Positions 1 to 7,159 of a DNA stretch of 29,145 bases are shown here, piece after piece. The notes beneath the pieces were generated by a model. It saw only the letters and a program-made list of their open reading frames with translations. It had not been told where the DNA came from and searched no databases. This stretch comes from a virus. Positions within the stretch are counted from its first letter, which is position 1; each line of letters begins with the position of its first letter. Position numbers and translations under genes: made by a program. Location of the stretch: positions 1-29,145 of the IMG/VR virus record IMGVR_UViG_3300021354_000026; one strand, written 5' to 3'.

Positions 1-1
1 T

Positions 2-163
2 ATCGAAGAGCTATTAACTGAGATGCTATTTGATTTTAATGATTTGGCACTAGGTAATACATACAAGGATGTGGGATACGATACCAAAAAAGAGTTTTTT
101 GAAGAAATGAGCAGAAAAGTAAACGAGTTGTATTCTAGGCTATCAACCGAGGAGGCAGAATGA
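2..163 (+). CDS. 3' end of an unidentified small phage protein
   Basis: A reading frame is open from the left edge to a TGA at 161-163, giving the last 53 residues of an acidic, probably helical protein that ends STEEAE. The start lies outside the window. The stop overlaps the next start as ATGA, and the GGAGG inside its last codons serves as that gene's ribosome binding site, so the two are in one operon. I do not recognise the family. Confidence 0.55.
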   Translation: MEELLTEMLFDFNDLALGNTYKDVGYDTKKEFFEEMSRKVNELYSRLSTEEAE

Positions 164-372
164 AACCTAATTACTCACACCTAGAAATTGCTATTGAATG
201 CGCGTGGCAGATTGGTGACATTCTCTCTGATTCACCGCGCGCTGAAAGCCGGTGGCATATTGCTGATTTGGCTGAGATGATTATTAAAGCCGGAGTGATT
301 ACACCGGAGAGCGAAGATATTGATGAAATTATTGCAGCATGGATTAACACCAACATACCGGAGGCAGTATGA
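160..372 (+). CDS. hypothetical small acidic phage protein, 70 aa
   Basis: ATG preceded by GGAGGCAGA, overlapping the previous stop by 4 nt and the next start by 4 nt. The protein is soluble and acidic, with an amphipathic helical look and no cysteine cluster or membrane segment. Family not recognised. Being in a tight run of ATGA-coupled genes with strong GGAGG sites is the main evidence that it is real. Confidence 0.75.
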   Translation: MKPNYSHLEIAIECAWQIGDILSDSPRAESRWHIADLAEMIIKAGVITPESEDIDEIIAAWINTNIPEAV

Positions 373-596
373 CTAAACGATACGAAGTGCAAGAGCTCAC
401 AATCTGCGATGGCTGGACTAATACCTGGCATGAATGGGACGATGACAACGAAGAGATACCAATGACCTTCGACTCATTCGCCGAAGCGCTAGAGCAGCTA
501 GACGAGCACTTGTATGATATGCAAAAAGCGTATAACATGGGCGATATCTCTACGCCGGATGATAGGGATAATTTTAGAATAGTGGAGGTTAAATAA
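369..596 (+). CDS. hypothetical phage protein, 75 aa
   Basis: Starts at an ATGA overlap with GGAGGCAGT upstream. The opening (YEVQELTICDGWTNTW) and the ending (DNFRIVEVK) look like a widespread class of short acidic phage proteins of unknown function. The many Asp/Glu and Trp residues suggest a small folded protein. Its stop TAA overlaps the next ATG by one base (TAATG), which implies translational coupling. Confidence 0.75.
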   Translation: MTKRYEVQELTICDGWTNTWHEWDDDNEEIPMTFDSFAEALEQLDEHLYDMQKAYNMGDISTPDDRDNFRIVEVK

Positions 597-703
597 TGCA
601 GCACCTAATTAAATTTAACAGTGTAAAGGCTATGCTTGCATGGCTAGAAGAAAACGACCTTAACGAAGCACCAGTCGACCTTATCATTCATATAGGAGAA
701 TAA
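596..703 (+). CDS. small hypothetical protein, 35 aa
   Basis: A short frame begins in a TAATG stop-start junction and ends 2 nt before the next gene. The protein starts MQHLIKFNSVKAML and ends LIIHIGE. It fills an otherwise empty slot between two coupled genes, has GTGGAGG upstream as ribosome binding site and keeps the operon spacing, so it is probably real. Function unknown. Confidence 0.6.
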   Translation: MQHLIKFNSVKAMLAWLEENDLNEAPVDLIIHIGE

Positions 704-705
704 CC

Positions 706-1020
706 ATGTTACAAGAACTAACATTACGCGCAGTAGAGGATTACTTTCAAAAACCGACCGATGTAATCGATGAGCTCGGCCATATTGATCAAGAGATTAA
801 GCAGCTAGAGGCAAGAGCACGCATTCTTAAGGCCGCATTGATTGAGCGTGGCCAAGGTAAGTACGAAGGCATGCGCTTTATGGCCGAGGTGCAAGAGTAC
901 GACCGCAATACTATCAGCGCGATATTGGTCAAAGAGTACGGCAGTAAAGAATTTGTGCAACAAGTGACTCAGGTGCAGCATGTTAAATCAGTCACAATGA
1001 AACCATTGGAGGCCGCATGA
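706..1020 (+). CDS. conserved-type phage protein with coiled-coil N-terminal half, 104 aa
   Basis: ATG with ATAGGAGAATAACC upstream. Residues about 20-50 (HIDQEIKQLEARARILKAAL) form a clear heptad-like helix. The second half contains YEGMRFMAEVQEYDRNTISA and a Val/Thr-rich end. Proteins of this shape are common beside phage replication genes, but I cannot name a function. It ends in an ATGA overlap with the next gene. Confidence 0.8.
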   Translation: MLQELTLRAVEDYFQKPTDVIDELGHIDQEIKQLEARARILKAALIERGQGKYEGMRFMAEVQEYDRNTISAILVKEYGSKEFVQQVTQVQHVKSVTMKPLEAA

Positions 1021-1229
1021 TTAACTTGAATGAAAACATCAACACTAACCGGTTTGCTATCAGCATGGACGCAGAGGAGATGTTAGCAACACTTCGCGCC
1101 CTCCACTGGTACCAAGATAAGATAACCAACACAGAGCGCAGTAAAGGCCGCGATGATAGCGAATGGGATATTGTGGTATACTTAAGGCAGCAATTGGCCG
1201 ATGTGGTCAGAAAGGATGTATTCCTATGA
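1017..1229 (+). CDS. hypothetical protein, 70 aa
   Basis: ATGA-coupled at both ends, with TTGGAGGCCGC before the start. The protein is soluble, with Asn-rich first residues and a central helix (AEEMLATLRALHWYQDKI). No recognisable motif. Probably a small early protein of this phage operon. Confidence 0.7.
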   Translation: MINLNENINTNRFAISMDAEEMLATLRALHWYQDKITNTERSKGRDDSEWDIVVYLRQQLADVVRKDVFL

Positions 1230-1396
1230 AGATAGTCGGATTCTTTTTAGTTATTACCTCATTCGTTGAACTAAGCAGAGGTTTTGTATTTAGTGAGCTG
1301 CTATGGTTTATTTTTGGTATACTATTGCTATCAGGTGAAGCCTGTTTTGAATTTTTCTTACACACAGAAAGGTTTATCCATAGAGATAAAAGATGA
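1226..1396 (+). CDS. small membrane protein, 56 aa
   Basis: I start it at the ATG overlapping the previous stop (ATGA) rather than upstream in the same frame, because this keeps the operon spacing. Two hydrophobic stretches (IVGFFLVITSF and LLWFIFGILLLSG) are followed by a basic tail (HRDKR), consistent with an inner-membrane protein with a short cytoplasmic tail. No holin signature beyond size and hydrophobicity; function unknown. Confidence 0.65.
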   Translation: MKIVGFFLVITSFVELSRGFVFSELLWFIFGILLLSGEACFEFFLHTERFIHRDKR

Positions 1397-1572
1397 GCAA
1401 TTATAGGTACATTCTAATAGACGAGTTTGGAGGGGCATGTAGGAAGTTTGCCAGTAAGGTGGAGGCAACCCCTTACCTTACCACTGGCATGGTCTTACAG
1501 CCCCTTCCTCGTCAGCCTAAAGCCAATCCGTACGCAGTAGCATTACTTACACTTAAGGAGGCACCATTTTAA
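1393..1572 (+). CDS. hypothetical protein, 59 aa
   Basis: Begins at an ATGA overlap and ends in TAATG with the sigma-like gene, so it is probably translated with it. The sequence opens MSNYRYILIDEFGGACRKF and has a Pro-rich middle (LQPLPRQPKANP). Its end carries the AAGGAGG that acts as the sigma gene's ribosome binding site. Family not recognised. Confidence 0.65.
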   Translation: MSNYRYILIDEFGGACRKFASKVEATPYLTTGMVLQPLPRQPKANPYAVALLTLKEAPF

Positions 1573-2144
1573 TGGCAAGCGAAAACGACATAAAAACCGA
1601 CTACTTACAATCCCTTTTTGGTATAGAACCATTAACCCTAGCAGAAGAAAAGCAACTAGCGTATCAGATAGCCAACGGGGACGACCAAGCGCTGGAGAAG
1701 CTAGTCACCCACAACCTGCGCTTTGTGCCCCACGTGGTCACTAAGCTAACCCTGTGGGAGCACAGTAAGGTACCGCAGGAGGATATACTGGCCATTGGTA
1801 ATGAGAAGTTATTTGAGGCCGCTAAGAAGTGGAAGCCAATGGGCAACATCCGATTCTCAGCGTTCGCCCGCCCGTTCATTGAGCGTGGTGTGCGTCGGGA
1901 GGTGGACAATACCGCCAACATCATTCGGCTACCCATCAATGTGGTGGAGGACATATACCGCATGAACTACAACGAGCGCGTGCTCACCCAGTTATTAGGC
2001 CGCAAACCAAGCGTTACTGAACTGGCCAAGATACTGAATTGCAAACCCGATAAGATTCACCGGCTGCGCGGCTGCGTATCACGCGAACCAATCTCATTAG
2101 ACAATTTAAACAACGAGAACTATAATGAGGAGAACGAGGAGTGA
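1572..2144 (+). CDS. sigma-70-family RNA polymerase sigma factor lacking region 4, 190 aa
   Basis: Redirects host RNA polymerase to phage promoters (inferred). Residues 9-42 resemble region 1.2. Residues 43-112 resemble region 2, with HNLRFV, the core-binding QEDILAIGNEKLFEAAKKW and the FSAFARPFIERGVRREV helix. Residues 117-168 resemble region 3 (RKPSVTELAKILNCKPDKIHRL). The chain stops shortly after the EPISLD linker with an acidic, Asn-rich tail. There is no region 4, the domain that reads the -35 box and binds the beta flap. AAGGAGG precedes the start, and the stop overlaps the next gene as GTGA. Phage sigma factors without region 4, such as T4 gp55, are known to use -10-only promoters. 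Confidence 0.88.
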   Translation: MASENDIKTDYLQSLFGIEPLTLAEEKQLAYQIANGDDQALEKLVTHNLRFVPHVVTKLTLWEHSKVPQEDILAIGNEKLFEAAKKWKPMGNIRFSAFARPFIERGVRREVDNTANIIRLPINVVEDIYRMNYNERVLTQLLGRKPSVTELAKILNCKPDKIHRLRGCVSREPISLDNLNNENYNEENEE

Positions 2145-2494
2145 TACAACTAACCGACGAGCAACAAAAGGCGTACAAGAGATTCATTATTGCACGCGAT
2201 AAGGTGGGCATTGTGCGTACACTGGGCTATACCAAGCGTAAATGGGTAAGACAAGCCGATGTGCTGCAAACAGTAGATATCGCGGGGTTTAATCACCCTT
2301 TCTTTGAAGTAAACCATGATTGGCTAGAATACAAGGAGGCAAGCCTGGCCTGGTGGGCAATTGAACCTGAGTTTAGAAAGACCGAGCGTATGAGCGCCAT
2401 TCGTGGTGACTATGGGTCTAGTGATTCGTGGGAAGAAGGATCACCGCGCATAAGAGACATTTATTCAGTAATCAATGAGGAGGAAGCACAATGA
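2141..2494 (+). CDS. hypothetical protein, 117 aa, GTG start
   Basis: The start codon is GTG, set in a GTGA overlap with the sigma stop and preceded by GAGGAGAACGAGGA. The sequence contains YTKRKWVRQADVLQTVD and a Trp-rich acidic middle (HDWLEYKEASLAWWAIEPEF). Family not recognised. Direct coupling to the sigma gene makes a role in transcription takeover possible, but nothing in the sequence proves it. Confidence 0.72.
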   Translation: MIQLTDEQQKAYKRFIIARDKVGIVRTLGYTKRKWVRQADVLQTVDIAGFNHPFFEVNHDWLEYKEASLAWWAIEPEFRKTERMSAIRGDYGSSDSWEEGSPRIRDIYSVINEEEAQ

Positions 2495-2688
2495 AAAAGG
2501 CAATTCCAGTGGATGTGTATGACAAAGAGGGCAATATGCTCAAGATTGAGTTTAATGATGGTAATGGAGACCATGTGGTTGATGCACACTGGGATCCAAT
2601 AGATGAACAAACCAGTGAAAACCGCATCGAGTTTCGTAAATGGGCATACACAATGTTAAACCGCAAAGGCTATGAGGTGCTAAGATGA
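2491..2688 (+). CDS. hypothetical acidic protein, 65 aa
   Basis: ATGA-coupled at both ends, with GAGGAGGAAGCACA upstream. It opens KKAIPVDVYDKEGNMLKIEF, which suggests a small beta-rich domain, and ends with a basic helix. No motif recognised. Confidence 0.7.
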   Translation: MKKAIPVDVYDKEGNMLKIEFNDGNGDHVVDAHWDPIDEQTSENRIEFRKWAYTMLNRKGYEVLR

Positions 2689-2852
2689 GCAAACACACTA
2701 AATCAGATCGTTATATCAAATGGTTATTACTTTTCGCTGCCTTATACTTTTTAGGGCATATGGTAGCGGCAGTGGCGCAGAGTAACCCGCCACCCCCAAC
2801 CATCCGATGTATACCAGCGGGTGGTGGCACAGTGACCTGTTTTCCTATCTGA
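2685..2852 (+). CDS. small exported or membrane-anchored protein, 55 aa
   Basis: Starts in an ATGA overlap. Basic N-terminus, hydrophobic core WLLLFAALYFLGHMVAAVAQ, then a short Pro-rich segment with two cysteines (RCIPAGGGTVTC). This looks like a signal peptide or signal anchor with a small periplasmic tail whose cysteines could form a disulfide. It ends the leftmost operon and overlaps the minus-strand HNH gene tail-to-tail by 8 nt. Function unknown; a small host-envelope effector is one possibility. Confidence 0.6.
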   Translation: MSKHTKSDRYIKWLLLFAALYFLGHMVAAVAQSNPPPPTIRCIPAGGGTVTCFPI

Positions 2853-3222
2853 CAGCGCTATGCTTGAGCATAAATTCGTAGATGGCTTTATGCTCACTCA
2901 TGGTACCATCATTCTTGATTCTGTTTGCCCTATTGGATAACCAAATAACATTACCAACAATGTAACCCAACTCAGGAATTATTCTGTCTATTGTGGGTGA
3001 GTTATCGGAATGTGATTGGCCTTGAACACACCAAGACAATGGTGTGTCAAAAATAGGACAACAATCAGGAGCTATTGACTCAATGTATTCAAGAGTTAAG
3101 TTAAAAGGGATATTGTATTTTTTAGCGTGGTGCTTACGAGCATGAAATCTTTTATAGATATGACCCGATTTTGTGCTCATCAGGTTATTGTTGTTTCTTT
3201 GGCCTATTGTTAGGTTTTGCAT
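2845..3222 (-). CDS. HNH endonuclease, 125 aa, on the opposite strand
   Basis: Free-standing homing-type nuclease. Residues 55-60 (CCPIFD) begin the beta-beta-alpha-metal fold. Residues 76-105 carry the signature PTIDRIIPELGYIVGNV followed by WLSNRANRIKNDG, which I recognise from many phage HNH proteins (D79, R80, N91, N100). It is the only minus-strand gene in the left 22.9 kb. A TGGAG site lies about 9 nt upstream of the start. It has its own copy of the phage promoter motif at 3316-3330 and a structured leader. It lies head-to-head with the primase gene and overlaps the preceding plus-strand gene by 8 nt at its end. Confidence 0.88.
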   Translation of the reverse strand: MQNLTIGQRNNNNLMSTKSGHIYKRFHARKHHAKKYNIPFNLTLEYIESIAPDCCPIFDTPLSWCVQGQSHSDNSPTIDRIIPELGYIVGNVIWLSNRANRIKNDGTMSEHKAIYEFMLKHSAVR

Positions 3223-3250
3223 TGTTGATACTCCAGTATAGTAGTTTGAA

Positions 3251-3315
3251 TGTAGATAGGTTAGTCCTCGATACTGGCAAAGACAAAGTTTTCGAACACT
3301 CTGTCCCTATCTACA
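3251..3315 (-). promoter_or_regulatory. structured 5' leader of the minus-strand HNH mRNA
   Basis: TGTAGATAGG at 3251-3260 is the exact reverse complement of CCTATCTACA at 3306-3315, immediately downstream of the minus-strand promoter motif. Inside it, GACAAAG (3282-3288) pairs with CTCTGTC (3299-3305), with one G-U pair in the RNA. The transcript would therefore begin with a two-tier hairpin 28 nt before the start codon. The TGGAG site is outside the stem, so an effect on stability or elongation is as likely as translational control. Confidence 0.5.
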
Positions 3316-3330
3316 TATAATAATACAAAG
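3316..3330 (-). promoter_or_regulatory. phage promoter motif, minus-strand copy
   Basis: Read on the minus strand this is CTTTGTATTATTATA, matching the consensus TTTTGTATTATTATA at 14 of 15 positions, followed by TGTA, which also fits the extended consensus NGTA. It points toward the HNH gene starting at 3222, about 90 nt away. No recurrent -35 element is seen upstream. Confidence 0.75.
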
Positions 3331-3363
3331 AACCAATGAAAACCGCCCTAAGTACCATTTTCA

Positions 3364-3514
3364 TTTCACATCGTGGTAAAGTGCAAGGGTTGCAGGGGTT
3401 GCGAGGCTTAAAACCAGTTACTCCATACTTTTATTTTTTATTTTTTAAAAATATCAAAAAGAGTAAATAAGGTCTGCAACCCCTGCAACCCTTGCACTTT
3501 TTCATCATGTGAAA
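3364..3514. repeat. large nested inverted repeat with AT-rich centre; replication origin candidate
   Basis: Arms 3378-3402 and 3476-3500 are a perfect 25-bp inverted repeat (left arm begins AAAGTGCAAGGGTTGC). Outside them TTTCACAT (3364-3371) pairs with ATGTGAAA (3507-3514) across symmetric 6-nt internal loops. Inside, TTACTC (3418-3423) faces GAGTAA (3461-3466) around the palindrome ATTTTTTAAAAAT (3440-3452). The left arm also reads as near-tandem 9-mers TGCAAGGGT, TGCAGGGGT, TGCGAGGCT. It lies between two divergent phage promoters and directly upstream of the primase-helicase gene. Iteron-like arms, an easily melted centre and that neighbour suggest an origin; a bidirectional terminator or operator is the alternative. 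Confidence 0.7.
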
Positions 3515-3529
3515 CGCAACCCCCCGAAA

Positions 3530-3544
3530 TTTTGTATTATTATA
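3530..3544 (+). promoter_or_regulatory. phage promoter motif upstream of the primase-helicase gene
   Basis: Exact copy of TTTTGTATTATTATA, followed by GGTA. The primase ATG is 19 nt downstream, with GAAAGGA between as ribosome binding site. TGTGAAACGC lies just upstream at 3508-3517 and recurs in the leader at 15189. Confidence 0.8.
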
Positions 3545-3563
3545 GGTAGATTGAAAGGATTAC

Positions 3564-5870
3564 ATGACTAACAAGCCATTTTGCTTACCAGTAGAGCTGA
3601 CCAACATCCCCTTAGAGCTAAGAAGTGTGCCTAGGTGGGTGATGTGGTCATTCGTCGAGGTAGGCGACCAAGAAAACAAGCGATGGGCTAAGATGCCCCT
3701 ACAAACAACCGGACGATATGCCTCGTCCACCGACCCCAAAACATGGACAGACTTTATTGCTGTAGAGCAGGCATACAATACCAACAAATTCGATGGTGTG
3801 GGTTTTGTGTTCAGTGAGGACGACAATTTAGTAGGCGTCGACTTAGATGATTGCTATGACCACCTCAATGCCCGTTTCATAAATGCTGCAATGCAGCAAT
3901 TAGCCAATCAAATTGACGGGTATATGGAGGTTAGTCCATCGGGCACTGGTGTGAAGATATTCACGCGCTCTGACCCGTTTGCATCACACGCTGACCACGC
4001 AATTGGGTTTGAGGCCTACTCTAAGGGTAGGTTCTTTACAGTAACAGGCAGACACCTAACAGGCGCGATTCCCCAGGACGCTCAAGACCTAACAAGCGTT
4101 ATACCTGAGCGCACCCTGCGCTCGACGGGTGATGCGTTTGGTGACTATGTGGCCCCAGTAGATAACTGGGATATTACCCGCGTGGAGGCCGAGCTGTTAT
4201 CTAAGCTAGATCCTGAGTGTGGCTACCATGAGTGGCTTAAGATAGGCGCTATGCTGCATCACCAGTTCTCAGGCGATGTAGAGGCCTGCGAGGCGTGGGA
4301 TAGATGGAGCTCACAAGGTGCAAGTTACTCATCGACGGGTGACTACTCCTGCGAGGCCAAGTGGAAAACATTTAAGGGATCAGGCGCCACGCTACGCTCT
4401 CTTATCTTCTTAGTGAACAGTCAAACACGAAAGGAGGCGCTCGCTCGAGGAGAAATCGTGCTGGACTCGGGCGCGATGAATCATGCACGAACATTCCTGG
4501 ACGGGTACTATACTAGCGAGGAAGGCTACTCATTGGTGCACTACGCAGATGATTTCTTTATCTACGTTGGCACACACTATGAGGTTATCGAGGAGGCAAC
4601 CATTCGCTCTAAGGTATACGCATTCTTAGATAAGTGTAAGAAACCGGCCAAGCAGGGATCACTGGCACCATTCAACCCATCACCGGCAACTGTCAGTGGT
4701 GCGATTGATGCCATTAAGTCGATTGTGCACTTAGCCAATCATCCCAACACTAAGCCGCCGATTTGGTTAGAAGATTATTCTGCTGCTAAACCGAACGCCT
4801 CCAAGTTGGTATCCCTGCGCAATGGTATTTTTCATTTAGAAGACAGCATTATGCTGCCGCATTCGTTGGGGTTTTTTACTCAGAACTCATTACCCTTTGA
4901 GTACAATCCAGCGGCAACATCACCAATATGGGATCACTTCTTACAATCAGTATGGCCGGACGATTCAGAATCTATTGAATGCCTACAAGAAATGTTTGGT
5001 TATATTCTATCGGGAGATACAAGGCAGCAAAAATTCTTTAACATTATCGGACCACGTCGCTCAGGTAAGGGTACGATTAACAAGGTGCTCGTTGCCTTAT
5101 TAGGACAACACAACACAGTGGCACCCGAGCTAGGAGAACTATGTGATACCTTTGGTTTGCAGCCTTGGCTGGGTAAGCTCCTCGCTTCTTTTACTGACGC
5201 AAGAGCGCCTGAACGAAATAGATCTGCTGTTGTATCTCAGCTCCTTCGTATTGTGGGTGGTGACACCATTACTGTCAACCGCAAGAACAAAGAGAGTTGG
5301 AATGGTTATTTGCCTACTCGTCTTGTCATATATAGTAACGAGGTATTACAGTTAACTGAGAACTCCAACGCGCTCACTGGCCGCATGATCGTACTAAAGA
5401 TGACCAAGTCATTCTTTAACAAGGAAGACACCGACCTGTCACACAAGCTAGAGCAAGAGCTCAGTGGTATTTTTAACTGGGCGATGGAGGGGCTAAAGCG
5501 CAGACTAGCGCGTGGTGGTCATTTTGTACAACCACAGTCAGGCAAGGAGTATTTAAACCTGATGGCCGAGCTGGGTAATCCAATTGGTACGTTTGTGGAG
5601 GATGCGTTAGAGTTTGACCCTAAAGCATTTGTTAAGAAGGAAGACGTATTCTCTGCGTTCAAGCACTGGGCACTTAAGAAGTCAATGACCCCAGGAACTG
5701 AGCAGGCATTTAAGCGTAGGTTCCTAGCAGCAACGCAGGAGCAGTGCGTGAAGGCCGACCAGGTGCAGGTACAGGGCGAACGCATGAACGTATACCAAGG
5801 CATTCGGTTTAATGAGAAGGCACAGAAGTACATTGACTCAATCGAAACATTTGACGAAGGAATATTTTAA
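3564..5870 (+). CDS. PrimPol - PriCT-2 - D5/SF3 helicase replication protein, 768 aa
   Basis: Replication initiator combining primase-polymerase and hexameric helicase. The N-terminal PrimPol domain (about 1-190) has the metal-binding GVDLDD (91-96), SPSGTGVKIF (124-133) and FEAYSKGRFFTVTGR (149-163). A PriCT-2-like domain follows (about 205-285, CGYHEWLKIGAMLHHQF). A D5_N-like linker leads to the SF3 ATPase with Walker A GPRRSGKGT (496-504, K502), a Walker B-like segment LLASFTDAR (539-547) and VIYSNEVLQL (588-597). Length and order match P4-alpha/D5-type primase-helicases. It has its own promoter copy and adjoins the origin candidate. Its TAA overlaps the next ATG by one base. Confidence 0.93.
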   Translation: MTNKPFCLPVELTNIPLELRSVPRWVMWSFVEVGDQENKRWAKMPLQTTGRYASSTDPKTWTDFIAVEQAYNTNKFDGVGFVFSEDDNLVGVDLDDCYDHLNARFINAAMQQLANQIDGYMEVSPSGTGVKIFTRSDPFASHADHAIGFEAYSKGRFFTVTGRHLTGAIPQDAQDLTSVIPERTLRSTGDAFGDYVAPVDNWDITRVEAELLSKLDPECGYHEWLKIGAMLHHQFSGDVEACEAWDRWSSQGASYSSTGDYSCEAKWKTFKGSGATLRSLIFLVNSQTRKEALARGEIVLDSGAMNHARTFLDGYYTSEEGYSLVHYADDFFIYVGTHYEVIEEATIRSKVYAFLDKCKKPAKQGSLAPFNPSPATVSGAIDAIKSIVHLANHPNTKPPIWLEDYSAAKPNASKLVSLRNGIFHLEDSIMLPHSLGFFTQNSLPFEYNPAATSPIWDHFLQSVWPDDSESIECLQEMFGYILSGDTRQQKFFNIIGPRRSGKGTINKVLVALLGQHNTVAPELGELCDTFGLQPWLGKLLASFTDARAPERNRSAVVSQLLRIVGGDTITVNRKNKESWNGYLPTRLVIYSNEVLQLTENSNALTGRMIVLKMTKSFFNKEDTDLSHKLEQELSGIFNWAMEGLKRRLARGGHFVQPQSGKEYLNLMAELGNPIGTFVEDALEFDPKAFVKKEDVFSAFKHWALKKSMTPGTEQAFKRRFLAATQEQCVKADQVQVQGERMNVYQGIRFNEKAQKYIDSIETFDEGIF

Positions 5871-6028
5871 TGGATGATAAGGACACACTACTAGCATTCG
5901 CAATGGTGAGCGTCATGGGCCTAGTTGCCCGTGGTGCAACACCGGCGGAGGTACGAGACATGGCATGGGTATATGCCCAATTTGCAATGAACGGAAAACC
6001 CGATGAAAGCAATAGTAATAGCAACTAA
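5870..6028 (+). CDS. small hypothetical protein, 52 aa
   Basis: Starts in TAATG with the primase stop. Helical, with LLAFAMVSVMGLVARGATPAEVRDMAWVYAQF and a Ser/Asn tail. The last 26 nt overlap the start of the glycosyltransferase-like gene in another frame. The helical core looks like a small phage accessory protein, but I cannot assign a function. Confidence 0.65.
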   Translation: MDDKDTLLAFAMVSVMGLVARGATPAEVRDMAWVYAQFAMNGKPDESNSNSN

Positions 6029-6635
6029 GGGATCAAAGTCGTTGCCAGTTCTGCTGGCCTCGATCAACGCCTACGTGCCCGATGATGTAGTAATTTACAT
6101 CGCCGGTGAGGAACGCTGGGGTATTGGCAGGCACATCAAGTGCTTTCCCAATACATCTACTAATTATGGCGACGCATACAACGCGGTTGTGCATGAGGCA
6201 TTTAAAAAGTATGATGAGATCATTGTGGCTAATGATGATGTGGTGCTAACACCAACAACGTACGGGCTATTAGCTTATGACGTTGCTACACTTCAAAAGC
6301 CAGGCTGGGTAGTGGCACGCGCTGATTACGTTAGGCCCGCGCAAATTGCTGCTCGCTTAAATCCGAACTTGGTTTATGAGGTTCAAAGATGTTCGCCTCT
6401 GTTTGGTTATGTCACCAAACAAGCATGGGTAGATTACTCACCCATTAACTGGTATAGTGACGACATACAATGCTTGGATATGATCAATAAAGGGTATAAC
6501 CATTTTATTTCTCGTAGTTATGTGCATCATGCCGGGAGTCAAACTATTGGAATGGACAACACAGCAAACCATTTAGCAGCAGAACCATGGATTAAAGCCA
6601 ACAGACCCGAACTACATAAGGAGTGGTTTAAATAA
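6003..6635 (+). CDS. glycosyltransferase-like protein (GT-A fold), 210 aa
   Basis: Likely transfers a sugar from a nucleotide-sugar. Evidence is the N-terminal beta-alpha pattern KAIVIATKGSKSLPVLLASI, a later DEIIVANDDVVLTP (D78, D79) that fits the DxD-type metal site of GT-A enzymes, and PLFGYVTKQAW with WYSDDIQCLDM, typical of GT2-like catalytic segments. It is short for the family but complete. Its TAA overlaps the methyltransferase ATG, so the two are coupled. Target unknown: DNA, a virion glycan or host envelope are all possible. A role other than glycosyl transfer cannot be excluded. Confidence 0.7.
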   Translation: MKAIVIATKGSKSLPVLLASINAYVPDDVVIYIAGEERWGIGRHIKCFPNTSTNYGDAYNAVVHEAFKKYDEIIVANDDVVLTPTTYGLLAYDVATLQKPGWVVARADYVRPAQIAARLNPNLVYEVQRCSPLFGYVTKQAWVDYSPINWYSDDIQCLDMINKGYNHFISRSYVHHAGSQTIGMDNTANHLAAEPWIKANRPELHKEWFK

Positions 6636-7159
6636 TGTCACATCAATCTCAATTAGATTTTGTAGCGCGTGTGTGCGATAAGTTTCCAAAGCAGTTTGTT
6701 AACAGCAAGGTGCTCGAGGTGGGTTCACTAAACATCAACGGCACTGTTCGTATCTTCTTTCAAGACTGCAACTACACTGGCATTGACGTGGGTTTGGGCA
6801 AGGACGTTGATGTAGTATGCCCAGCCCATGAGTTTGAGGCAGAGCCAAATAGTTTTGATACCACAATCTCATGTGAGTGCTTTGAGCACGATAAGTATTG
6901 GGTGCGCTCGTTTAAGAAAATGTATGACTTAACTAAGCCAGGGGGCATTGTTGTTTTCAGCTGCGCCACTACCGGCAGACCTGAGCATGGCACCACACGC
7001 ACCAGCCCAGCCGATGCGCCGTTTACTAACGACTACTACCGCAACCTAACAGCAGAAGACTTTGAGGGCGCATTTGATTTGTACGACATGTTCAGTGAGT
7101 ATGAGTTTCAAACCTGCCAATGGCCAGCAGATCTTTACTTTTATGGCGTTAAAAAATGA
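6635..7159 (+). CDS. class I SAM-dependent methyltransferase, 174 aa
   Basis: Motif I is VLEVGSLNINGTVR (from residue 26), the acidic residue after strand beta-2 is D51 (YTGIDVG), and FDTTISCECFEHD (74-86) with LTKPGGIVVFS match the Methyltransf_11-type Rossmann fold. There is no DPPY or NPPY motif, so an N6-adenine DNA methylase is unlikely; a small-molecule, sugar or peptide acceptor fits better. It is coupled to the glycosyltransferase-like gene upstream, suggesting they act on one substrate, and ATGA-coupled to the basic protein downstream. Confidence 0.85.
   Translation: MSHQSQLDFVARVCDKFPKQFVNSKVLEVGSLNINGTVRIFFQDCNYTGIDVGLGKDVDVVCPAHEFEAEPNSFDTTISCECFEHDKYWVRSFKKMYDLTKPGGIVVFSCATTGRPEHGTTRTSPADAPFTNDYYRNLTAEDFEGAFDLYDMFSEYEFQTCQWPADLYFYGVKK

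Noticed and set aside
1281-1295. TTTTGTATTTAGTGA as a promoter copy
   Set aside because: Matches the first nine bases only, lies inside a membrane-protein gene, and no operon boundary follows.
3378-3500. Insertion of a MITE-like element with 25-bp terminal inverted repeats
   Set aside because: No target-site duplication flanks it, and the symmetry continues outside (TTTCACAT/ATGTGAAA) and inside the arms, which fits a functional cruciform better.
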